A stretch of 64,000 bases of DNA from Humidesulfovibrio sp964502805 (GTDB taxonomy: Bacteria > Desulfobacterota > Desulfovibrionia > Desulfovibrionales > Desulfovibrionaceae), in NCBI GenBank assembly GCA_964502805.1, contig CAZCYB010000003.1, positions 1-64,000 on the forward strand, in the 5' to 3' direction. A program made the position numbers and the translations under genes. Positions 1-7,269 of this stretch are shown one piece after another. Each line of letters starts with the position of its first letter. Within the stretch, counting starts at the first letter, position 1. The notes under the pieces were generated by a model. It did no database searches, was not told the origin of the DNA, and saw nothing but the letters and a program-made list of their open reading frames with translations.

Positions 1-1307
1 CCATGGCGATGGTCAGGATGATGCCCGCGATGCCCGGCAGGGTCAGCGTGGCGCCGAAGAGCCCCAGCCCGGCCATGGTCATGAGGATGTTGAGCAGCAG
101 CACCACGTCGGCGAAAAGGCCCGCGGTGCTGTAGTAGACGGCCATGAACAGCACGATGGCGATGGCCGCGATGCCCGTGGCCATGATGCCCGCGTCGATG
201 GACTCCTGGCCCAGGGTGGGGCCCACGGTGCGCTGCTCCAGCACGTTCACCGGGGCGGGCAGCGCGCCCGCGCGCAGCACGATGGCCAAGTCGCGGGCCT
301 CGTCCTGGGTGAAGCGGCCGGTGATCTGGGCCTTGCCGCCGGGGATCTTGTCCTGGATGACGGGAGCGGAATAGACCTTGCCGTCGAGCACGATGGCAAG
401 GCGCTTCTTGATGTTCTCCTCGGTGACGCGCTCGAAGACCTTGGCCCCGCGGGGGTTGAAGGTCAGGCTCACGGAGAACTGGTTGTTGTTCTGCTCGATC
501 TGGGCGCGGGCGTCGGTGATGTACTCGCCGGTCATCACCGCTTCCTTCTTGAGCACGATGGGCGCGTCAATGGTGGAGCCGTCCGGCCCGCCGCGCTGCT
601 TGATGACGGAGATCTCGCGGCCCGGGCCGATGAGGCCCTGCTGGATGCTGGCCGGGTCGATGGTGTCGTCCACCACCTTGAACTCCAGGTGCGCGGTCTT
701 GCCGATGACGGCGATGGCGCGGTCCGGGTCCTGCAGGCCGGGCAGCTGCACCTGGATGCGGTTGCCCTCCTGGCGGCGGATGTCCGGCTCGGCCACGCCG
801 AACTGGTCTATGCGGTTGCGGATGGTCTTCACCGCCTGGTCCAGGGTCAGCTTGGCCAGGTACTTCTTGTAGTCGGGCGTGAAGGAAAGCAGGTATTTCA
901 CCCGGTCCTCGGACTGGGTCTCCTTGCCGTCGATCTTGAGCGAGGGGAACTGCTTGGCCAGGATCTTCTCGAAGGCCTCCTGCTTGTCCGCGCCCACGAG
1001 AAGGGTCTCCAGCCGGGGGCCGGGCAGCACGGTGGGCTTGAGCAGGGCCAGGTTCTCCTCGCGGGCGCTGGCCTTGAGGTCCTGGGCCTGGGTGGCCATG
1101 TTGTTCTCGATGGCCTTGTCCACATCCACGCCCAGGGTCAGGTGGATGCCGCCCTTGAGGTCGAGGCCAAGGTTGATGGCCGTATCGGGCAGGATCTTGC
1201 CCAGGGTTGTGTTCTTGATCCCCGGCAGGGACGGCAGGACCAGGATCGTGGCCACCACCAGAACCGCCAGAGTCATAAAAATTCGCCAGCGCAGGCTGAT
1301 GTTCATG
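1..1307 (-). CDS. secD: Protein translocase subunit SecD (3' end lies outside the window)
   Basis: SecD is an inner-membrane RND-like subunit that works with SecF and YajC to help SecYEG export proteins using the proton gradient. The visible part is about 435 residues from an ATG at 1307. It has an N-terminal membrane helix (about residues 8-26) and the SecD motif LGLDLKGG shortly after. At the window edge it reaches the conserved membrane segment with GATLTLPGIAG. Full SecD proteins have roughly 500-600 residues, so the C-terminus is outside. An AGGGAGAG ribosome site precedes the ATG. yajC lies 120 bp upstream on the same strand, the usual yajC-secD order. Confidence 0.95.
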
Positions 1308-1363
1308 TGCTCTCCCTTGAAGACCATGGGCTTGAGGCTGTGGGCGCTCCAGACAAAGACAAG

Positions 1364-1393
1364 CGCGGACCCGGGCGCTTCCCCAGGTCCGCG
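1364..1393 (-). other. Hairpin in the yajC-secD spacer
   Basis: CGCGGACC (1364-1371) and GGTCCGCG (1386-1393) form a perfect 8-bp stem, with a further GGG/CCC pairing possible in the loop. No U-run follows on the minus strand, so this is not a standard terminator. It could be a processing or stability element that sets yajC apart from secD in the transcript. Confidence 0.45.
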
Positions 1394-1427
1394 TATCCGC
1401 CTTTCGGCTGAAAATCAAAGGAAAATT

Positions 1428-1778
1428 CTACTTTTCCTTCTTTTCCAACTTGGCAAAGGCATCCGCCTTGTCGGCGACGGTGTTGCGCAGCATTTCGATC
1501 TGCACCTTGTCGGCGATTTCGAGGATGATGGTGGCATCGTTCATGCGCACGATGTTGCCGTAGATGCCGCCATTGGTGACCACGCGGTCGCCGACCTTCA
1601 GGTTCTCGATCATCTCCTTGTGCTGCTTGGCCTTCTTCTGCTGGGGCCGGATGAGCAGGAAGTAGAAGATCGCGAACATGAGGATGAGCGGGACGAAGGC
1701 GCCCAGGGGATTGCCGCCCTGCGCGCCGCCGTTGCCGCCAAGTCCGCCCATGGCGTAGGCAATGGAATCAAAAAACAT
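1428..1778 (-). CDS. yajC: Preprotein translocase subunit YajC
   Basis: This 116-residue protein has a Gly/Asn-rich N-terminus, one membrane helix at about residues 27-45 ending in LLIRPQQKKAK, and a small basic cytoplasmic domain with KVGDRVVTNGGIYG. These are the YajC hallmarks. YajC is an accessory subunit of the SecDF complex, and secD follows on the same strand. The ATG at 1778 is preceded by an AGGAGG-type ribosome site. Length is normal for the family. Confidence 0.97.
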   Translation of the reverse strand: MFFDSIAYAMGGLGGNGGAQGGNPLGAFVPLILMFAIFYFLLIRPQQKKAKQHKEMIENLKVGDRVVTNGGIYGNIVRMNDATIILEIADKVQIEMLRNTVADKADAFAKLEKKEK

Positions 1779-1830
1779 GGTGTCCTCCTGTTTGGCGCGC
1801 GCCCGTTACAAGCGCGCGTCCCGCCCCAAC

Positions 1831-2583
1831 CTACGCAGGCACGTACAGGTTGCCGTACGGGCGGTGCGAGAAGGGACGGATTTTGACGAACGATCCGGAC
1901 AGGATCTCCTTGGCGTCGAGCTTGAGCTCCTTGGCGTAGTCCTTGACGATGCCTTCGAGGATCTTCCTGTCGGCATCGTCCAGGGGCTGCGCGGAGAGGC
2001 CCGGCCCGATCTGCTCCTTGGGCACCTCGCCGCGCACGTAGATCACTCCGCCGTGCATGCCGGTGCCCAGGCTCCTGCCCGCGATGGGCTCGCTTGGCTT
2101 ATCAGAGAACATTCCAAGAAGCAAAATAATTCCACCGGCCATATATTCGCCCAGGAAGTCGCCGGCCTTGCCGCCGATGACGATGGTGGGCAGCTTCTCC
2201 ATGTAGGCCTTCATGTGGATGCCCACGCGGTAGCCCACGTCGCCCTTGATGTAGATGCGGCCGCCGCGCATGGCGTAGCCCACCACGTCTCCGGCCAGGC
2301 CCTCGATGACCACCAGCCCGTCGTCCATGGTGTTGCCCACGCCGTCCTGGGCGTTGTTCTTCACGCGGACGGTGGGCCCGCGCATGAACGAGCACATGTC
2401 CTGGCCGGGCACGCCGTTGATCTCGAACTTAACGTTGCCGTTGATGGCACCGGCGATGTAGCGCTGGCTGTTCACGTTCTTGAGCACGACCTCGGTGGCT
2501 CCGGCGGCCACGGCCTCGCGGATCTGCTCGTTCAGCTGACGATAGTAGACGCCCTTGGCGTCGAGGGTGACTTTCTTAGCCAT
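1831..2583 (-). CDS. Glutamate synthase GXGXG-domain subunit (GltB domain 3 homologue)
   Basis: This 250-residue stand-alone version of the C-terminal beta-helix domain of bacterial GltB carries the Gly-rich repeats (GDVVGYAMRGGRIYIKGDVG, GGKAGDFLGEYMAGG, GTGMHGGVIYVRG). The domain is structural in the large subunit and here must associate with the separately encoded glutaminase and FMN subunits. It is the last gene of the operon and starts at ATG 2583, 4 bp after the glutaminase stop. Residues around GGIILLLGMFSDK use AT-ending codons (about 2100-2145), unlike the rest of the gene. The function is assigned from the domain and the operon. Confidence 0.88.
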   Translation of the reverse strand: MAKKVTLDAKGVYYRQLNEQIREAVAAGATEVVLKNVNSQRYIAGAINGNVKFEINGVPGQDMCSFMRGPTVRVKNNAQDGVGNTMDDGLVVIEGLAGDVVGYAMRGGRIYIKGDVGYRVGIHMKAYMEKLPTIVIGGKAGDFLGEYMAGGIILLLGMFSDKPSEPIAGRSLGTGMHGGVIYVRGEVPKEQIGPGLSAQPLDDADRKILEGIVKDYAKELKLDAKEILSGSFVKIRPFSHRPYGNLYVPA

Positions 2584-2587
2584 GACT

Positions 2588-3685
2588 CTAGGCCTCCAGA
2601 TGCACGATGACCGGTTCGCCAGCCTTGGGCATCCACACGCGGTCCAGTTCCTCCTGGACGATGCGGATGGAGCTCTCCTCGCTCGACATGAAGACCATGT
2701 CGTCCTTTTCCGCCACCACCAGCGGCCGCAGCTTGATGCGGTCGTTGAGGCCGAAGAGGCCGGTGTTGTCGGCCACGAGGATGGCGAAGGGGCCGTTGAG
2801 CATGGCCGAGCCGTAGACCATGCGCAGGGCGGTGTAGGCGTCGCGCTCCTGCTTGGGCATGCGGGCGATCTCATCCCAGAACGGCGGGGCGAAGACCTTG
2901 CAGGCCATCTCCTTGGAGAGTCCGTGCTTGCGGATGAGGAGGTCCAGCTCGTAGGCCACCACCTCGGTGTCGGTCATGAGCGTGCACAGGTAGTCGTGCT
3001 CGCACAGGTAGCGGCGGTTGATGCCGTAGGAGCTGATCTCGCCGTTGTGCACGATGGACCAGTCCAGCAGGGTGAAGGGGTGCGCCCCGCCCCACCAGCC
3101 GGGGGTGTTGGTCGGGAAGCGGTTGTGGCCGGTCCAGATGTAGGCGCTGTACTCGTCCAGGCGGAAGAAGTCGGCGATGTCCTCGGGATAGCCCACGCCC
3201 TTGAAGGCGCCCATGTTCTTGCCGCTGGAAAAGACGAACGCGCCGCTGATCTTGTGGTTGATGTTCATCACCGCGTCCACCACGTAGTCGGCCTCGCCCA
3301 GCTCGCGCAGCTCCTGGGGGCGGTCCTTCTTGGGGGTCAGGAAGTAGCGCCAGACCATGGGCGGGTTCTTGATGGACAGGACCTTGCGGGTCGGTATGGG
3401 GTGGGACTCGTGCACGGTGAAGTAGTGCTTGAGCACGTGCTCCGCCGAATCCAGGGCGTCCTGGGAGTCGCACATCAGGTGGAAGGCGTACTTGTCGGCC
3501 AGGTCGGGGTAGATGCCGTAGGCCGCGAAGCCGCCGCCCAGGCCGTTGCCGCGGTCGTGCATGCAGGCCATGGCGTTGATGGGCATGTCGCCCTTGATGA
3601 GACCCTTCTTCTTATGGATGACTCCGAACACGCCGCATCCGGAGATGTCCTTCTGGAAGTCGTAATACCGTTCAGGTGCTTTCAT
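2588..3685 (-). CDS. Glutamate synthase glutaminase subunit (class II amidotransferase)
   Basis: This 365-residue protein releases ammonia from glutamine for the synthase. It shows the Ntn-hydrolase signature CGVFGV with Cys17 as expected nucleophile, then HDRGNGLGGG, the HNGEISSYG motif and TDTEVVAYELD. Class II amidotransferases need this Cys at the N-terminus, so a 16-residue propeptide is probably removed, as the longer propeptide of E. coli GltB is. It is encoded separately from the FMN and GXGXG domains, as in archaeal and clostridial-type split glutamate synthases. The start ATG at 3685 lies about 60 bp downstream of the FAD-subunit stop. Confidence 0.9.
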   Translation of the reverse strand: MKAPERYYDFQKDISGCGVFGVIHKKKGLIKGDMPINAMACMHDRGNGLGGGFAAYGIYPDLADKYAFHLMCDSQDALDSAEHVLKHYFTVHESHPIPTRKVLSIKNPPMVWRYFLTPKKDRPQELRELGEADYVVDAVMNINHKISGAFVFSSGKNMGAFKGVGYPEDIADFFRLDEYSAYIWTGHNRFPTNTPGWWGGAHPFTLLDWSIVHNGEISSYGINRRYLCEHDYLCTLMTDTEVVAYELDLLIRKHGLSKEMACKVFAPPFWDEIARMPKQERDAYTALRMVYGSAMLNGPFAILVADNTGLFGLNDRIKLRPLVVAEKDDMVFMSSEESSIRIVQEELDRVWMPKAGEPVIVHLEA

Positions 3686-3743
3686 CTCGTCTCTGCTCCC
3701 TGCGGATAGTTTCGCTCTTGTGCCGAAGCGGAAGCCCGGCGCG

Positions 3744-5033
3744 CTAGCGCGCGGCCTTGGCCGATTCCGGGCTCCATTTCTCGTCGAACAGCTCCGCGGG
3801 CCAGAGGAAGACCTCGGGGCCAGCCGTGATGAGCTTGTCCTTGGTGGCCTCGTCGAGCTGCATCTCGAACTTGATGAAGGCCGTGTACATGCCGCCCTTG
3901 TCGATGTCGCCCACGAGCACGTAGCCCACCAGTCGGCCGTCCTTGAAGACGAGCTTGCGGTAGGTCTCCTTGGCCTCGTCCAGCACGGCGCTCACCTCGT
4001 AGGAGGCGTCGCCCTCGGGCGGGTTGACCACGCCCACGGAAATGGTGGGCAGGCCGTAGAAGCTGATGGAGTTCATGGGCAGGCCGCCCTGGTAGGGCTG
4101 CTTGGCACCGGCCATGTTGCGCCCGGCCGCGTAGCCCTGGTTGTAGGCGTTGGGCCAGATGGGCACCACGCGGTGCTCGCCGGAGAGCTGGTCCATGGCC
4201 TGGGCCACGTCGCCCGCGGCGTAGATGTCCTTCACCGTGGTCATGAGCTTGCCGTCCACGATGATGCCGCGCTCCACCTTGATCCCGGCCTCCTTGGCCA
4301 GGGCGCTGTGGGGCACCACGCCGATGGCCACAACCACCACGTCGCACTCCAGGAAGCGGCCGTCGGTGAGGAGCACGCCCTTCACCCGGCCGTCCTTGCC
4401 GCGCTGGATCTCCTTGGCCGTGACGCCGCAGTTCACGTCGATGCCGACCTTCTTGAGCCGCCCGGCGGCCAGGCCACCGGCCTTCTCGTCAAAGCCGCCG
4501 GAGAGGATGCGCGGGGCCAGCTCCACGATGGTCACGGCCACGCCGCGGTCGAAGAGGCTCTCCGCCGCCTTGAGGCCGATGAGGCCGCCGCCGATGACCA
4601 CGGCGCGCTTGATGCTCGCCGAGAGCTCGATGAGCGTGTTGGCGTGGGCCAGGGTGGTGAAGGAATAGATGTCCGCCCCCTGCACGCCCGGGATGGGCGG
4701 CACGAAGGGGATGCCGCCGGTGGCCACGAGCAGCTTGTCGTAGGCGATGGTCTCGCCCTTGTCCGTGCTCACGGTCTTCTTGGCGGGGTCGATCTTGGTG
4801 ACGGTGGTGCCGAGTTTCAGCTCCACGCCGTTCTTCACGTAGTAGTCGTCGCCGCGCAGGGCCAGCCGGTCCGGTCCGATCTTTCCCGCCAGCAGGTAGG
4901 AGATGAGCGGACGTCCGTAGGCCGGGGCCTCCTCGGCGCCGATGATGACGATTTTGCCTTTCTGGTCCTGGCGGCGGATGCCTTCGATGGCACCGATGGA
5001 GGACACGCCGTTCCCGATGATCACGTAGTTCAT
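3744..5033 (-). CDS. FAD-dependent pyridine nucleotide-disulfide type oxidoreductase of the glutamate synthase operon
   Basis: This 429-residue flavoprotein has an N-terminal FAD-binding IIGNGVSSIG (residues 5-14), ATGG at about 105-108, a second Rossmann motif VVIGGGLIGLKAAE at 145-158 for NAD(P)H, and AAGDVAQA near 272-279. The fold matches the NirB/rubredoxin reductase group, and there is no redox CXXC. It probably passes electrons from NAD(P)H to the Fe-S protein and FMN synthase encoded just upstream. It starts 1 bp after the Fe-S gene stop, which suggests translational coupling. It takes the place of the classical GltD. Confidence 0.85.
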   Translation of the reverse strand: MNYVIIGNGVSSIGAIEGIRRQDQKGKIVIIGAEEAPAYGRPLISYLLAGKIGPDRLALRGDDYYVKNGVELKLGTTVTKIDPAKKTVSTDKGETIAYDKLLVATGGIPFVPPIPGVQGADIYSFTTLAHANTLIELSASIKRAVVIGGGLIGLKAAESLFDRGVAVTIVELAPRILSGGFDEKAGGLAAGRLKKVGIDVNCGVTAKEIQRGKDGRVKGVLLTDGRFLECDVVVVAIGVVPHSALAKEAGIKVERGIIVDGKLMTTVKDIYAAGDVAQAMDQLSGEHRVVPIWPNAYNQGYAAGRNMAGAKQPYQGGLPMNSISFYGLPTISVGVVNPPEGDASYEVSAVLDEAKETYRKLVFKDGRLVGYVLVGDIDKGGMYTAFIKFEMQLDEATKDKLITAGPEVFLWPAELFDEKWSPESAKAAR

Positions 5034-5034
5034 G

Positions 5035-5484
5035 CTAGCGTTCCTCTTGCTTCAGGGCCATGTTCGGGCAGGCCGCCACGCAGGCCGGGCCGCCGGGGCG
5101 GTCGTAACACAGGTCGCACTTGACGATCTTGTTCTCCAGCGGATGCCGGGCGATGGCCCCGAAGGGGCAGGCCATGAGGCAGGACCAGCAGCCCACGCAC
5201 TTTTCGCGGTCGTAGGTGGTGCGTCCGCTTTCGGCGTCCTTCTGCAGGGCGCCGGAGATGCAGGCGGCCACGCAGGCGGGCTCGTCGCAGTGGCGGCAGG
5301 ACAGGGCCACGCAGGTAGGCCCGCCCTCGTGCACGTGCTTGCAGGACGAAAGCCCCAGCTCCTTGCTCTCCACGGTGTAGGCAAGGATGAGGTCCTTGCT
5401 CTGCGAATGGGCGGTGATGCAGGCCAGCTCGCAGATGTGGCAGCCGATGCAGAAGTCTTTGTTGGGATACACTCGCTTCAACAT
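5035..5484 (-). CDS. Four-cluster 4Fe-4S electron-transfer protein (HycB/DmsB type)
   Basis: This 149-residue protein carries successive Cys motifs, beginning CIGCHICELAC at residues 12-22 and ending CDLCYDRPGGPACVAACP. That spacing matches the polyferredoxin subunits of DMSO reductase and hydrogenase-4. It has no signal peptide, so it should be cytoplasmic. Placed between the FMN synthase and the FAD oxidoreductase, it is the likely electron link between them. The partner assignment is from the operon, not from the sequence alone. Confidence 0.85.
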   Translation of the reverse strand: MLKRVYPNKDFCIGCHICELACITAHSQSKDLILAYTVESKELGLSSCKHVHEGGPTCVALSCRHCDEPACVAACISGALQKDAESGRTTYDREKCVGCWSCLMACPFGAIARHPLENKIVKCDLCYDRPGGPACVAACPNMALKQEER

Positions 5485-5494
5485 GCCCTACTCC

Positions 5495-7021
5495 TTAGCG
5501 GCCGGCGTGCTTGACGCCGAGGATGTCCATCTCCGTGTCCGAAAGGCCCACGGCCCGGAGCTTGTCGCGGTTGCCGCGCAGGCTCTCGATGGAGTTGAGT
5601 CCCATGCCGCCGAGCATCTCTTCGATCTCGTGGCCCCAGGCGCGCACGAGGTTGACCATCTTCTTGGCGGCGACATCAGGGTTCTGGCGCTTGGCCAGCC
5701 GTGCGTCGTTGGTGGCGATGCCCCAGGGGCACTTGCCGGTGTAGCACTTGGCGCACAGGGTGCAGCCAACGGCCAGGAGCGCCGAGGTGGCGATGTAGCA
5801 GGCGTCCGCGCCCAGGGCGATGGCTTTCACGACGTCGGCGCTGCAGCGCATGCCGCCGGCGGCCACAACCGAGGCCCGGTTGCGGATGCCCTCGTCGCGC
5901 AGGCGCTGGTCAACCGCGGCCAGGGCAAGCTCGATGGGGATGCCCACGTTGTCGCGGATCATGCCCGGGGCAGCGCCCGTGCCGCCGCGCACGCCGTCGA
6001 TGGCCACGATGTCCGCCCCGGCGCGCACGATGCCCGAGGCGATGGCGGCCACGTTGTGCACCGCGGCGATCTTCACGCTCACGGGCAGGCGGTACTCGCT
6101 GGCCTCCTTGAGGGCGAAGATGAGCTGGAGCAGGTCCTCGATGGAGTAGATGTCGTGGTGCGGCGCCGGGGAGATGGCGTCCGAGCCCAGGGGCACCATG
6201 CGCGTCTGCGACACCATCTCGTTGATCTTCTCGCCGGGCAGGTGGCCGCCGATGCCGGGCTTGGCGCCCTGGCCGACCTTGATCTCGATGGCCGTGCCCG
6301 CGTTGAGGAAGTCGAGGTGGACGCCGAAGCGGCCGGAGGCCACCTGCACGATGGTGTTCTTGCCGTATTTGTACAGGCTCTTGTGCAGGCCGCCCTCGCC
6401 GGTGTTGTAGCAGATGCCCAGCTCCGTGGCGGCACGGGCCATGGCCACGTGCAGGTTGAAGTTGATGGAGCCGAAGCTCATGGCCGAGAACATGAGCGGG
6501 TAGTTCAGCTCGATCTGCGGGGTGAGCTTGGTCTTGAGCTTGGGGCTGCCGTCCTTGGTCTTGGAGAACTCCAGACGGTCCGGCTTGGCGCCCAGGAAGG
6601 TCTTGAGCTCCATGGGCTCGCGCAGGGGGTCGATGGAGGGGTTGGTGACCTGGCTGGCGTCGAGCAGGAGCTTGTCCCAATAGATGGGGATGTTCACCGG
6701 GCTGCCCATGCCGGTCAGCAGCACGCCGCCGGAGTCGGCCTGCTTGTAGATATACTTGATGAACTCCGGCCGCCAGAGGGCGTTGTCCTTGAAGTCGGAC
6801 TTCTTCTTCTGGATCAGCAGGGCGGCGGTGGGGCACAGCGCCTCGCAGCGGTGGCAGCCCACGCATTTGGCATTGTCGTGCATGACCTTCTTCCGGGTCT
6901 CATCCCAGTAGTGGGCCTCGTACGAGCACTGCCTGACGCAGACCTTGCAGTTGATGCACAGGTCCTTGTCCCGGACGATGGAAAAATCGTGGTAGTTTCG
7001 ATTGATCGGCTGGAAAAGCAA
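5495..7021 (-). CDS. Glutamate synthase FMN subunit with N-terminal ferredoxin domain (GltB domain 2 homologue)
   Basis: This subunit forms glutamate from 2-oxoglutarate and ammonia on FMN. Two 4Fe-4S motifs (CINCKVCVRQC and CVGCHRCEALC) occupy roughly residues 14-65. The FMN barrel follows, with GEGGLHKSLYKYG, GQGAKPGIGGHLPG and GVRGGTGAAPG, then CTLCAKCYTGKCPWG typical of the 3Fe-4S site. I chose the TTG at 7021 (508 residues) because GAGG lies 8 nt upstream and the Fe-S domain begins soon after. A longer reading to an ATG at 7150 would add 43 non-homologous-looking residues that overlap the promoter. This is the first gene of the operon. Confidence 0.88.
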   Translation of the reverse strand: MLFQPINRNYHDFSIVRDKDLCINCKVCVRQCSYEAHYWDETRKKVMHDNAKCVGCHRCEALCPTAALLIQKKKSDFKDNALWRPEFIKYIYKQADSGGVLLTGMGSPVNIPIYWDKLLLDASQVTNPSIDPLREPMELKTFLGAKPDRLEFSKTKDGSPKLKTKLTPQIELNYPLMFSAMSFGSINFNLHVAMARAATELGICYNTGEGGLHKSLYKYGKNTIVQVASGRFGVHLDFLNAGTAIEIKVGQGAKPGIGGHLPGEKINEMVSQTRMVPLGSDAISPAPHHDIYSIEDLLQLIFALKEASEYRLPVSVKIAAVHNVAAIASGIVRAGADIVAIDGVRGGTGAAPGMIRDNVGIPIELALAAVDQRLRDEGIRNRASVVAAGGMRCSADVVKAIALGADACYIATSALLAVGCTLCAKCYTGKCPWGIATNDARLAKRQNPDVAAKKMVNLVRAWGHEIEEMLGGMGLNSIESLRGNRDKLRAVGLSDTEMDILGVKHAGR

Positions 7022-7129
7022 GACCGTTACCTCGCTCCAAGTTGGGTTGCGTGAACGCGGACGGGGCCGCTGGCCGCCTTTCCCTACCAAAGCGATGGTG
7101 TTGCTCCGGATAGGGGGAACAAAAAAAGC

Positions 7130-7150
7130 ACACGAAAATGTACGTGTCAA
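7130..7150 (-). promoter_or_regulatory. Probable promoter region of the glutamate synthase operon
   Basis: On the minus strand TTGACA is at 7150-7145. The -10 position at 17 nt spacing is only a T-run, so the -10 is unconvincing. A 5-bp inverted repeat (ACACG at 7130-7134, CGTGT at 7143-7147) overlaps the -35 and spacer. A second short dyad, TACA-N4-TGTA, is at 7179-7190. The 7080-7200 stretch is clearly AT-rich compared with its surroundings, as expected of a promoter. Confidence 0.5.
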
Positions 7151-7209
7151 GCAGGGATTGAGAAAAAAAGACTTTTAGTACATTTTTGTAAACTTTTTTG
7201 GCGGCGGCA

Positions 7210-7257
7210 GCAGAACATCCTTCGCGACGAAGGCAACATTTTACGAATTTGTTCTGC
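7210..7257 (-). other. Nested inverted repeats downstream of glgP
   Basis: Outer arms GCAGAACA (7210-7217) and TGTTCTGC (7250-7257) pair perfectly over 8 bp. Inside lies a second hairpin, CCTTCG (7219-7224) with CGAAGG (7228-7233) and a 3-nt loop. On the minus strand it follows the glgP stop by about 13 bp but is followed by a purine run, not U residues. It may be a 3'-end stabilising structure or a factor-dependent end for glgP mRNA, ahead of the next operon. Confidence 0.5.
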
Positions 7258-7269
7258 CTCGGACGTATG

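Noticed and set aside
7022..7150. Extending the FMN glutamate synthase subunit upstream to the ATG at 7150
   Set aside because: The added 43 residues show no homology, overlap the TTGACA region, and leave the good GAGG site unused; TTG 7021 fits better.
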